This document shows positions 23,204 to 31,586 of a stretch of 64,000 bases of DNA, piece after piece (position 1 is the first letter of the stretch; every line of letters starts with the position of its first letter). Where the stretch lies: assembly GCA_902784865.1 (NCBI GenBank), contig CACZWL010000007.1, forward strand, positions 1 to 64,000. The letters are read 5' to 3'. Under the pieces are notes generated by a model, which was not told the DNA's origin, did no database searches, and saw only the letters and a list, made by a program, of their open reading frames with translations. Origin of the DNA: an uncultured Bacteroidota bacterium. GTDB taxonomy: Bacteria; Bacteroidota; Bacteroidia; Bacteroidales; P3. Position numbers and translations under genes: made by a program.

Positions 23204-24873
23204 CAATCAGGCTGCTCTCCGAAATATCCATTCTTGACCATCGTGCCGTCCTGACGCATCGAGAAGCCGGAGGACTCGCGGCTCGACGAGTGGGGGCCTG
23301 CATAGAGCTCGGCACCTTGCTCGGTCTCGTTCGTCATGGCCTGCACCAGGTCGGCGCCCTGCGGATTGTTGCGCAGCATCTCGTGGATGCGGCGGATGCG
23401 CTCGGCGCGGTCGCCCGTCAGGCGGACGTCGTTGTCGTTCACAAAGGCCGACTGGGCAATGGTCTGCGACACGGGTGCGGCAGCGGGGGCGGCCGTCTCC
23501 TCGGAAGTCGAGGGGAATGTGTCAAGGATGTGGATGTCGCTCACCAGGGCATCGTCAGAACGTTCAGCCTGGGGCCGCACCAGATGGTGCTCGGCCACGG
23601 CGACCTCGTCGTCCTCGGCCTCGAGCACGAACACACGACCTGCCGGGGCCGGCGCGGCGGGCGCAGCCACCTGAGTCGCCACGTTCAGGGCCGGAGCCTC
23701 ATAGACGTTGCGCGGCTGCTGGGGGGCGGCGGGCTCTTCCTTGTGGATAATCACCATATCGTCGACCGCGGGAGCCGCCACGGCGGGCTCAGGAGCCACG
23801 ACGATGTCTTGCGGCAACTCGTGCACCACGGGCTTAGCGGGAGCCTGGGCCGACTTCTCGAAGCCGGTGGCGATGAGGGTCACCTTCAGGCTGTCGCCGA
23901 GCGTATCGTCGATGCCGGCGCCCCAAATCACCTCGGCCGTACCATCGGTCTTGTCGCTGATGAAATCGGTAATCTCGCCGATCTCGTCCATCTTGATTTT
24001 GTGTTCGGACGAGTAGGAGAAGTAGAGCAGCACATTCTTGGCGCCACGGATGTCGCTGTCGTCGAGCAGCACCGAGGTGGTAGCCTCCTCGATGGCCTGC
24101 CGTGCGCGGGCTTCGCCGCTGCCGCTACCGGTGCCCATCAGGGCGGTGCCGCTGTTCTCCATGACGGTGTTCACATCCTGGAAGTCGATGTTCACGTTAG
24201 CCGTCACGGTGATGATTTCGGCAATGCCTTTGGCTGCCGTCAGCAGCACATCGTTGGCCATGCCGAAAGCCTCGGAGATATCCAGGTCGCCATAGGAACG
24301 CAGTTTGTCGTTGTTGATGACGATGATGGAATCGACGTGCTTGCGCAGTTCGGCGATGCCGGCTTCGGCCTGCTCGCGGCGGCGGCGGCCTTCGAAGCTG
24401 AAGGGGCGTGTGACGATGGCGACGACCAGAATGCGCTTATTCTCTTCGTTGTCCAGTTCGATTTTCTTGGCGATTTCCGCGATGACGGGAGCGGCGCCGG
24501 TGCCGGTGCCGCCGCCCATGCCGGCGGTGATGAAGAGCATCTGCGTGTTGTGGCTGATGGCTTCGCGGATGTCGTCAGCCTTGGCCTCGGCGGCTATGCG
24601 TGCACGCTCGGGCTTGTTGCCTGCACCCAGTCCCAAGTCGCCCAGCGGGATCTTGTTCGGCACCGGCGAGTCGTTGAGCGCCTTCATGTCGGTATTGCAG
24701 ACGATGAAGTCCACCCCCTCGATGCCTCGGTTGTACATGTGGTTGACGGCGTTGCCGCCACCACCACCCACACCGATGACTTTGATGTAGGACGACTGCC
24801 CTTTGGGCGAGTCAAAAGCGAAAAAAGTGGTCGCCTGAGTGGGCTGTTCTGCAGAAATTATGTTGTCTTCCAT
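23203..24873 (-). CDS. ftsZ: Cell division GTPase FtsZ
   Basis: This 556-residue tubulin homologue has IKVIGVGGGGGNAVNHM at the N-terminus, the GTP-binding signature FITAGMGGGTGTGAAP, and NNDKLR in the catalytic T7 region nearby. The globular part ends near residue 330. An unusually long Ala/Pro/Glu-rich linker (about 335-490) and a conserved tail follow (GFSMRQDGTMVKNGYFGEQPD at the very end). It polymerises into the Z-ring. It is the last gene of the dcw cluster. Confidence 0.97.
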   Translation of the reverse strand: MEDNIISAEQPTQATTFFAFDSPKGQSSYIKVIGVGGGGGNAVNHMYNRGIEGVDFIVCNTDMKALNDSPVPNKIPLGDLGLGAGNKPERARIAAEAKADDIREAISHNTQMLFITAGMGGGTGTGAAPVIAEIAKKIELDNEENKRILVVAIVTRPFSFEGRRRREQAEAGIAELRKHVDSIIVINNDKLRSYGDLDISEAFGMANDVLLTAAKGIAEIITVTANVNIDFQDVNTVMENSGTALMGTGSGSGEARARQAIEEATTSVLLDDSDIRGAKNVLLYFSYSSEHKIKMDEIGEITDFISDKTDGTAEVIWGAGIDDTLGDSLKVTLIATGFEKSAQAPAKPVVHELPQDIVVAPEPAVAAPAVDDMVIIHKEEPAAPQQPRNVYEAPALNVATQVAAPAAPAPAGRVFVLEAEDDEVAVAEHHLVRPQAERSDDALVSDIHILDTFPSTSEETAAPAAAPVSQTIAQSAFVNDNDVRLTGDRAERIRRIHEMLRNNPQGADLVQAMTNETEQGAELYAGPHSSSRESSGFSMRQDGTMVKNGYFGEQPD

Positions 24874-25019
24874 GTGCTTGATTATTTCTATCGTGTTAAT
24901 TTTCTGTTGTTTACAAGAATATTATTCTTAAAAACGACACCATAAAATTACTAAATTCCTGTCATTCAAATCCCTATACTACCAATTAGTTTTCAACAAC
25001 TTATGCACAATCGGCGAAT

Positions 25020-26420
25020 TTAGTCATTGTCGATGTCCTCGCGGATGACCTTGTTGAGGAAGTCGTTGATGGTCTTGTCGAAGAAATTGTTGCGCTTCTT
25101 GACATCCTTCTTTACTTCCGTCTTCTGCGGCTTGCCGGCTTCCTGGTCGGCGGCCTTGGCTGCGGCTGGGGCTGACACCTCCATGTCGGCGAAGATATCG
25201 ACATGTCCGGAGGTGTCGCCTTTCTTTGCCGACTCCTGCGACAACTGGGCTTCCTCTTCGGCCATTTCAATGCCGTAGAGGACCAGGCCGATACCGGTGG
25301 CGTACATCGGATGTGCCAGTTCGGCATACGAGACGCTTTCTGGGTCGAGGTGCTCGTTGGGGACACCGATACGCGTGTCGGTTGCGGTGATAAGCTCGCA
25401 GAGGTCCTTGATGTCTTTCAGCTGGGCGCCACCACCCGTCAGCGTGATGCCGGCGATGAGTTTCTTGTGGAAGCCCGAGAGCTTGATTTCGTAGTCGACC
25501 TGCTCCATGATCATCTTGGCGCGGTAGTTGATGATTTCCGCCAGCGACTTCACGTAGATTTCGCGCGGAGCCTGGCTGCGGATGCCGGGGATGGAGACGA
25601 TATCGTTCTCCGAGACAGCCTGCACCAGGCACGAGCCGAACTTCACCTTCAGGCTCTCGGCCTGCTTCTTCATGATGTTGCAACCCTGACGGATGTCGTT
25701 GGTGATGGCGTTGCCTGCGAGGGGGAGCACCGAAGTGTGGCGGATGATGCTGTCGTGGAAGATGGCGATGTCGGTCGTACCGCCGCCGATGTCGATCATG
25801 GCGACACCCGCATCGCGGTCGTTGTCGTCGAGCACGGCCTTGGCCGAAGCGATGGGTTCGAGCACGACGCCTTTGACATGCAGGCCGGCAACCTCTACAG
25901 CATATCTTATATACTGCAGGTTCTGGACGTTACCGGTCACCATGTGGAAGTTGGCCACCAGCCTCTTGCCGGCGACACCCACAGGCGACACCTCGTGGCT
26001 CAGCGGCTCGTCGTCGACGATGAACTGCTGCGGAAAGATGTGGATAATCTCCTCTCCCGGAGGCAGCTGGGTATTATATTGGTCTTCTATCAGGTGCTTT
26101 ACGTCGTCCTGCTCTATCAGGCGGTGGTCTGAGGGAATCATCACACTGCCCTGCGAGGGACGCGACTTGATGTGCTGACCGGCGATGCCGACCCACACCT
26201 CGTCGATGTCGACATCGGCCTGATTAGAAGCCTCTTCCACTGCACGGCGGATAGACTTGGCTGTCTCCGACACATTCTTCACTACACCGTGCTCCACGCC
26301 TGTGGAGTCGGTCTTGCCGTAACCAAGGATTTTCACCTTGCCACTTGCGCCCCTGACGCCAACAAAGCATGCAATCTTTGTGGTTCCGATGTCGAGGCCT
26401 ACAATAATTTCATTTTCCAT
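25020..26420 (-). CDS. ftsA: Cell division protein FtsA
   Basis: This 466-residue actin-like ATPase begins IIVGLDIGTTKIACFVG (phosphate-1 motif) and carries GVAMIDIGGGTTDIAIF (phosphate-2). ITLTGGGAQLKDI forms the adenosine site. The C-terminal extension is rich in Lys/Ala (EVKKDVKKRNNFFDKTINDFL) and ends in an amphipathic stretch that probably anchors it to the membrane. It tethers FtsZ to the membrane. It lies between ftsQ and ftsZ, leftward. Confidence 0.96.
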   Translation of the reverse strand: MENEIIVGLDIGTTKIACFVGVRGASGKVKILGYGKTDSTGVEHGVVKNVSETAKSIRRAVEEASNQADVDIDEVWVGIAGQHIKSRPSQGSVMIPSDHRLIEQDDVKHLIEDQYNTQLPPGEEIIHIFPQQFIVDDEPLSHEVSPVGVAGKRLVANFHMVTGNVQNLQYIRYAVEVAGLHVKGVVLEPIASAKAVLDDNDRDAGVAMIDIGGGTTDIAIFHDSIIRHTSVLPLAGNAITNDIRQGCNIMKKQAESLKVKFGSCLVQAVSENDIVSIPGIRSQAPREIYVKSLAEIINYRAKMIMEQVDYEIKLSGFHKKLIAGITLTGGGAQLKDIKDLCELITATDTRIGVPNEHLDPESVSYAELAHPMYATGIGLVLYGIEMAEEEAQLSQESAKKGDTSGHVDIFADMEVSAPAAAKAADQEAGKPQKTEVKKDVKKRNNFFDKTINDFLNKVIREDIDND

Positions 26421-26439
26421 AATTAATGTGTTTTATTTG

Positions 26440-27195
26440 TCATTTTGTTTTTTTCGTGCATACCACTTGCCCCTTGAATTTGAGGCTTATCTGGGAGTAG
26501 GTGTCCCAACCCGCGCGGGGCATGCCTTTGCGGTAGAAGGTGAGCAGGTTGTCGAACTTGGAGTCGAGGTTGTCGGCGTCGCCGAGTTCCACGACATGGT
26601 CGCCCACCTTGGGCACCATCATGATGTCGCCGTTGCGTTTGACATAGATCTGGTCTATCAGACAGCTGTAGTCGTCCTCTTGGTCGAGGTAGGCGGCTAC
26701 CTTCCAGAGGGCTTCCATCTGTGGGCTGAGGGTGTCGGTGCGGAGGGGTTCGGCGAAGTCGCCACCGGCTATCAAGACATCGCAGGCGCCTGCGTCGGAC
26801 GAGGGGAAGACGGCACCATCGCGGTCGATGTAGTACTCGCGGTCGGCGTAGTAGAGGCGTGCGATGGGGCGGCGCTGGTCGGCGCGGACCACCACCTTGC
26901 CGCTGACACTCACCGAGGCGCTGACGTTGGTGAGGTAGGGGATGCGGCGGGCAGCCTCGGCCACCTGGTCGCAGTCGACCGTTTTGACCTGCCGCTGCAT
27001 GAGGGTGGGCAGGGCGCTGGCGAGGGTGTCGGCAACGGTCTGTTCGCTGACAAGCACCGGGGTGTCGCCGTAGCGGATAGCCACTTCGACGCCTTTCACT
27101 TGCGAGCGCGAGCGCGAGATGTTGGCAACAATCACCAGCACAGTCAGGAGGGCGGCGCCCAAGAGGATGAGCAGTATTTTGACGGAACGTTTCAT
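26440..27195 (-). CDS. ftsQ: Cell division protein FtsQ
   Basis: The 251-residue bitopic protein has a basic cytoplasmic start (MKRSVK), one membrane helix (ILLILLGAALLTVLVIVAN) and a periplasmic POTRA-like domain followed by the FtsQ beta domain (VRADQRRPIARLYYADREYYIDRDG). It links early and late division proteins. Its ATG overlaps the murC stop by 4 bases (ATGA). Confidence 0.88.
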   Translation of the reverse strand: MKRSVKILLILLGAALLTVLVIVANISRSRSQVKGVEVAIRYGDTPVLVSEQTVADTLASALPTLMQRQVKTVDCDQVAEAARRIPYLTNVSASVSVSGKVVVRADQRRPIARLYYADREYYIDRDGAVFPSSDAGACDVLIAGGDFAEPLRTDTLSPQMEALWKVAAYLDQEDDYSCLIDQIYVKRNGDIMMVPKVGDHVVELGDADNLDSKFDNLLTFYRKGMPRAGWDTYSQISLKFKGQVVCTKKTK

Positions 27196-28604
27196 AGCAT
27201 ATTCTCTCTTAAGGTGGACTCGAGCCTGGGAACGAGGCGGTCGATGTCGCCGGCGCCGAGTGTGAGGACCACATCGGGGCAGAGGGCAGGGACCAGCTCG
27301 AGCACCTGGTCTGGGGTGCAGAGGTATTTTGACATGGTATCCATCTTGCGGAGCACCATGGAGGAGGTGACGCCGAGGATGGGTTTTTCGCGGGCGGGAT
27401 AGATGGGCATCATGATGACCTCGTCGAGGGTCTGGAGCACGTGGGCGAAGTCGTCGGCAAGGTCGCGCGTACGGGTGTAGAGGTGAGGCTGGAAGATGCC
27501 CACGACGCGTTTGCCGGGATAAAGGTAGCGCACCGACTCGATGGTCGACTGCAGTTCCTGGGGGTGGTGGGCATAGTCGTCAATATAGACGAGGTCTTTC
27601 TCGCGGATGCGGTAGTCGAAACGGCGGCGCACACCCTCGAAGGTCTTGAGGCCGTGGCGGAGCTGGTATTGGTCGAGGCCGCAGCTGAGGGCCACCGCCG
27701 AGGCGGCCACTGCGTTTTCGACATTGAACAGGGCGGTGCCGCAAATCTCCAGGTCGAAGAGCACGCCGTCGGGGGTGCGGAGGTCGAAGAAGATATTGCC
27801 GCTATAGGTGCGCACGTTGATGGCGTAGTAGTCGGCCTCGATGCCGCGGGCGGTGTAGGTTGCGGTTGGTGCGAGGAGCGAATGGTGGTCGTGGTGGTGG
27901 CCGCCGTGCTCATGGTGGTGGCCGAAGTCGACGAAAGGCTCTCCGTCGAGGGTATGAAAGATACCTTCTTTGAGGAAAAGGCGTCCGTCGGGGTCGGTCT
28001 GGTTGGCGAACTGGAGGTAGGCCTCGAGCATGTGGTGGTGGTCGCCGTAGATGTCGAGGTGGTCGGGGTCGGTGGCGGTGATGACGGCCATGTAGGGGTG
28101 CAGCTGGAGGAAGGAGCGGTCGTACTCGTCGGCCTCGACGACGACGTAGTCGCTCTTGTCGTTGACGAGGAGGTTGCTGCCGAGGTTCTTGCTGATGCCG
28201 CCGAGGAAGGCGCTGCATCCGCAGGGTGCGGCGTTGAGGAGGTGTGCTATCATGGAGGAGGTGGAGGTCTTGCCGTGGCTGCCGGCGACGGCGATGCAGC
28301 GCTTGCCGCGGGTGAGTTCGCCGAGCATCTGGGAGCGTTTCTCCATGCGGACGCCGCGTGCCGCGAGGGCTTGGAACTCGAGGGTGTCGGTGGGGACGGC
28401 GGGGGTGTAGACGACGAGGTCGACGTCGGCCGGTATGCGGTCGGGGTTGTCGTCGAAGTGTATGTCGATACCCTCGGCGAGCAGCTCGTCGGTGAGTGGC
28501 GAGGGGGTGCGGTCGTAGCCGCTGACGCGGTCGCCGCGACGGTGGAAGTAGCGTGCGAGGGCGCTCATGCCGATGCCTCCTATGCCGAGAAAGTAGTAGT
28601 TCAT
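27192..28604 (-). CDS. murC: UDP-N-acetylmuramate--L-alanine ligase
   Basis: This 470-residue Mur ligase has the N-terminal Rossmann motif FLGIGGIGMSALARYF, the ATP-binding loop VAGSHGKTSTSSMIAHLL (about 109-126), and EADEYDRSFL. The C-terminal ligase domain includes YIDDYAHHPQE. It adds the first amino acid to the peptidoglycan precursor in the cytoplasm. An unusual insert, HHHEHGGHHHDHH (229-241, ten His in thirteen residues), lies between the ATP-binding and C-terminal parts. It overlaps murG and ftsQ by 4 bases at each end. Confidence 0.95.
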   Translation of the reverse strand: MNYYFLGIGGIGMSALARYFHRRGDRVSGYDRTPSPLTDELLAEGIDIHFDDNPDRIPADVDLVVYTPAVPTDTLEFQALAARGVRMEKRSQMLGELTRGKRCIAVAGSHGKTSTSSMIAHLLNAAPCGCSAFLGGISKNLGSNLLVNDKSDYVVVEADEYDRSFLQLHPYMAVITATDPDHLDIYGDHHHMLEAYLQFANQTDPDGRLFLKEGIFHTLDGEPFVDFGHHHEHGGHHHDHHSLLAPTATYTARGIEADYYAINVRTYSGNIFFDLRTPDGVLFDLEICGTALFNVENAVAASAVALSCGLDQYQLRHGLKTFEGVRRRFDYRIREKDLVYIDDYAHHPQELQSTIESVRYLYPGKRVVGIFQPHLYTRTRDLADDFAHVLQTLDEVIMMPIYPAREKPILGVTSSMVLRKMDTMSKYLCTPDQVLELVPALCPDVVLTLGAGDIDRLVPRLESTLRENML

Positions 28605-29707
28605 GCGATTATTTTTTCTATTTCGTCAACAATTTTGTCGGCCGACCCACGGACGGCCATCATGGCTATGGCGGCGCCCATGGCCTGGCGCCGCTGGGGC
28701 GAGTCGAAGAGTTCCTTGACGGTGGCGAGGCCCTGCGAGAAGCAGTCGGCATCCTTCACCAACGAGGCGGCACCACGGTCGACAAGGGCCAGGGCGTTCT
28801 TGGTCTGGTGGTCTTCGGCGACGTTGGGCGAGGGGATGAGCACCACGGGCTTGCCGACGAGGCAAAGCTCTGAGATAGCAATGGCACCCGCACGCGAGAC
28901 GACAACGTCGGCTGCGGCATAGGCCATGTCCATGCGCTGGATGAACTGGTGGACCTTGACCCAGCGGGACACGCCGGCCTTTTCGACAGCGGCCAGGGCC
29001 TCGTCGTACATCCAGCGGCCTGTCTGCCAGAGTATCTGGATATTGTTCTCCTTGAAGAAGTGGAGGTGGCCGAGAACCATCTGGTTGATGGAGCGGGCAC
29101 CGAGGCTGCCGCCGACAGAGAGGAGCACCTTGCCCTCGGGCTCGAGGCCGAAGTGCCGGCGGCCCTCAGCCGGGCCGACTGACATACGCTCGATGTCGGC
29201 GCGGACAGGGTTGCCGGTGAAGACGATTTTGTCCTTGGGGAAGAAGCGCTCCATGCCGTCGTAGGCGACGCAGATTTTGAGGGCTTTGCGGGCAAGCATC
29301 TTGTTGGTCAGGCCGGCGTAGGAGTTCTGCTCCTGGAGGAGCGTGCGGTAGCCCATGGCGGCGGCGGCCTTGAGGGTGGGCTCGCTGGCGAAACCGCCGA
29401 CGCCGACGACGACGTCGGGCCGGAACTCGTCCAGCAGGGCCTGCACCTTGCGGCGGCTCTTCATCATGAGTGCGGGAAGCTTCAGGTTCTTGACGATATT
29501 GGCAGGGGTGAGCTTGCGCTGCAGGCCCGCAATGGGCAGGCCTACGATGCGGTAGCCCGCGGCGGGCACCTTCTCCATTTCCATCTTGCCCTCGGCGCCG
29601 ACAAACAGGATGTCGGCGTCGGCCCAACGCGCCTTGACGGCATTGGCTATCGCCACTGCGGGGAATATATGTCCACCGCTGCCTCCTCCACTGATGATGA
29701 CTTTCAT
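28601..29707 (-). CDS. murG: Undecaprenyl-PP-MurNAc-pentapeptide-UDPGlcNAc GlcNAc transferase
   Basis: This 368-residue GT28 glycosyltransferase begins KVIISGGGSGGHIFPAVAIA (the first G-loop). It contains LLSVGGSLGARSIN (the second G-loop) and, near residue 270, the UDP-binding segment VVSRAGAIAISELCLVGKP. It makes lipid II at the inner face of the membrane. It is separated from ftsW by an 81-base gap filled by a repeat copy, and overlaps murC by 4 bases. Confidence 0.95.
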   Translation of the reverse strand: MKVIISGGGSGGHIFPAVAIANAVKARWADADILFVGAEGKMEMEKVPAAGYRIVGLPIAGLQRKLTPANIVKNLKLPALMMKSRRKVQALLDEFRPDVVVGVGGFASEPTLKAAAAMGYRTLLQEQNSYAGLTNKMLARKALKICVAYDGMERFFPKDKIVFTGNPVRADIERMSVGPAEGRRHFGLEPEGKVLLSVGGSLGARSINQMVLGHLHFFKENNIQILWQTGRWMYDEALAAVEKAGVSRWVKVHQFIQRMDMAYAAADVVVSRAGAIAISELCLVGKPVVLIPSPNVAEDHQTKNALALVDRGAASLVKDADCFSQGLATVKELFDSPQRRQAMGAAIAMMAVRGSADKIVDEIEKIIA

Positions 29708-29715
29708 GATGCGCT

Positions 29716-29831
29716 ATCTATTAATTTCTGTTAATTTAACACTTTTTCGACCGATTTCTGTAGGTATCTGGTAGGTGTCTGGTAGGTATCAACTAGGTAT
29801 ATTGTTCGACTCATTCCCATCATTTCCCATC
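29716..29831 (-). repeat. Dispersed intergenic repeat, partial copy D
   Basis: Read on the minus strand it runs GATGGGAAATGATGGGAATG, GAGTCGAACAATATACC, then ACCTACCAGAC and ACCTACCAGAT units, and finally GTGTTAAATTAAC. It lacks the long 5' hairpin. It lies between ftsW and murG and covers the last 13 codons and the stop codon of ftsW. Copy E shares the GATGGGAAAT start. Confidence 0.75.
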
Positions 29832-31012
29832 GGTGGGAAATCCTGGATACTTTCCTTCTCCTCCTTCTGAGGCGCGGCGTCGGCATCGGCGGCTATCGAC
29901 TGGATGACCCCCAAGCCGCAGCCAAGGATAAGGTAGGCGGTGCCGCCATAGGAGATGAAGGGCAGCGTCTGTCCGGTGACGGGCAGGACACCGACGGCGA
30001 CGCACATGTTGACGAGGGCCTGGAGGTAGATTGTGGTGCCCAGACCCGCCACGGTGAGCGCACCGAAGCGCCCGCGGCAGCGGCCCGCAATGCGTATGCA
30101 GCGGAAGAAGAAGACGGTGTAGAGCAGGAAGACGACAATGCCTCCGACGAGACCCGACTCCTCGATGATGATGGCATAGATGAAGTCGTTGTGCGACTGG
30201 GTCATGAGTCGGGCGTGGACGGTGTTGCCCGGCCCCTGGCCGATGACGCCGCCGCTGGCAATAGCCATGCGGGCCATGTTCTCCTGCGTGAGGGCCGTGT
30301 CGGGATGGATCCACGAATGGACGCGGTGGCCCCACGTGGAAGAGCGCTCGATAAGCTGCTCGGTCTGAGGCCTTGACTTGTCGGCACTGAGCGAACGCTC
30401 GTAGCGGAAATAAGTGATGGAGAGGCCTGCGACGACAGCCACCAGGCCCACCAGAAACACTCGCCACCACCAGCGGCGGTTGACGCCGCCGTAATAGAGC
30501 AATATGAAGCACGAAAGGAATATCAAGGCAGCCGTCGAGAAGTTCTCGGAAACCACCAGCGCAGCCACCATGACGATGTAAACCAGCAGCTGCAGGAACG
30601 TGCCGAGCTCGCCGACCTGGTCTTTCTTCAGCGCCAACATGCGGGCAAGGAAGAGGACGAGGAAAACCTTGGCCACCTCGGAAGGCTGGAACTGGCCGAT
30701 GCCCGGCACACGAAACCAGCGCCCACCCATGGCCAGCATCACCGCCAGCAACAGCAACGACACCCAATAGCCCAAAAGGGCGAACCGCGAGAAGTAGCGG
30801 TAGTTGACGCGCGAAAGCGCCACCACCGCGACCCACGTGGCGGCGACAATAGCCATGTGGCGGAAGAAGAGGGCCGTCGGGGTCTTGTTCACATACTTGG
30901 AGTACGCCTCCAAGCCGATGGAACTATAGACCGCAACCAACGAGATGATGGTGAACAGCAGAAAGAGCACCCATATCGTCTTGTCGCCCTTGAATATTTT
31001 TAACGTCTTCAT
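29789..31012 (-). CDS. ftsW: Lipid II polymerase / division protein FtsW (SEDS family)
   Basis: This 407-residue polytopic membrane protein of the SEDS family has about ten membrane helices and the conserved stretches RWFRVPGIGQFQPSEVAKV, then GVIGQGPGNT and NDFIYAIIIEESGLVGG. It polymerises glycan strands with FtsI at the septum. The last residues (PMGNDGNESNNIPS) are encoded by repeat copy D, so the C-terminus appears to have been replaced or extended by the repeat. Its start lies 3 bases after the murD-like stop codon. Confidence 0.94.
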   Translation of the reverse strand: MKTLKIFKGDKTIWVLFLLFTIISLVAVYSSIGLEAYSKYVNKTPTALFFRHMAIVAATWVAVVALSRVNYRYFSRFALLGYWVSLLLLAVMLAMGGRWFRVPGIGQFQPSEVAKVFLVLFLARMLALKKDQVGELGTFLQLLVYIVMVAALVVSENFSTAALIFLSCFILLYYGGVNRRWWWRVFLVGLVAVVAGLSITYFRYERSLSADKSRPQTEQLIERSSTWGHRVHSWIHPDTALTQENMARMAIASGGVIGQGPGNTVHARLMTQSHNDFIYAIIIEESGLVGGIVVFLLYTVFFFRCIRIAGRCRGRFGALTVAGLGTTIYLQALVNMCVAVGVLPVTGQTLPFISYGGTAYLILGCGLGVIQSIAADADAAPQKEEKESIQDFPPMGNDGNESNNIPS

Positions 31013-31015
31013 AAC

Positions 31016-31561
31016 TTACAACTCGTTGACTTCGTGACGGAAACTCTCGCCGCGGTCGGCGGTGGGCATGCCGTTGTCGCAGGCTGGCGAATAGAGCACT
31101 TTGACATCGTCGGCCTCGTAGCGGTAGGCCAAGCGCAGCGCCTGGTCCATCGTAAGGCCCGAATGGATGGTGGGCACCACCGCAGCGAAGGCCTTGCGCA
31201 TGGGCTCGCTGTCGCCACCGACAATAAGGAGCATGCGCACCTTGCGCATGGCGGGAGGCACAAGGCGCGAATAGTCGGGCAGCGCATCGGCCGCCGGGGC
31301 ATCGGCAATCCAGACGAGGCCGCCGGGAGTGCTCTCGAGGGCATACCACGTGGCGTTGACCGTGCGCGCGCCGGCATCGTTGATATACTCGCGCCCACGG
31401 ACACGCCCCACGAACTCCATGCGGTAGCGCGTCTCCTCCAGCCTGTTGAAGCAGGCACGGAGCGAGGCGTTGCGCATGGCTTTGAGGCGCTGGGTGTCAA
31501 TACCGGCAAGCCCGGGGTGTATTCTGTCGCGGCCCTGTTTGGCCAGAGTTTCTACAGTCAT
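31016..31561 (-). CDS. MurD remnant: C-terminal ligase domain only
   Basis: The 181-residue protein sits exactly where murD belongs (between mraY and ftsW) and matches only the MurD C-terminal domain: YRMEFVGRVRGREYINDAG, then TVNATWYALES, and VLYSPACDNGM near the end. About 260 N-terminal residues, including the UDP-binding domain and the GTNGKT ATP loop, are absent, and only 25 bases separate it from mraY. The usual DSKATN motif reads DAGART, losing the conserved Lys. Such a protein cannot be a complete D-glutamate ligase. A full murD must exist elsewhere, or this fragment has another role. Confidence 0.75.
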   Translation of the reverse strand: MTVETLAKQGRDRIHPGLAGIDTQRLKAMRNASLRACFNRLEETRYRMEFVGRVRGREYINDAGARTVNATWYALESTPGGLVWIADAPAADALPDYSRLVPPAMRKVRMLLIVGGDSEPMRKAFAAVVPTIHSGLTMDQALRLAYRYEADDVKVLYSPACDNGMPTADRGESFRHEVNEL

Positions 31562-31586
31562 TCTGAAGTCGGGTTATTTTGTTGTT

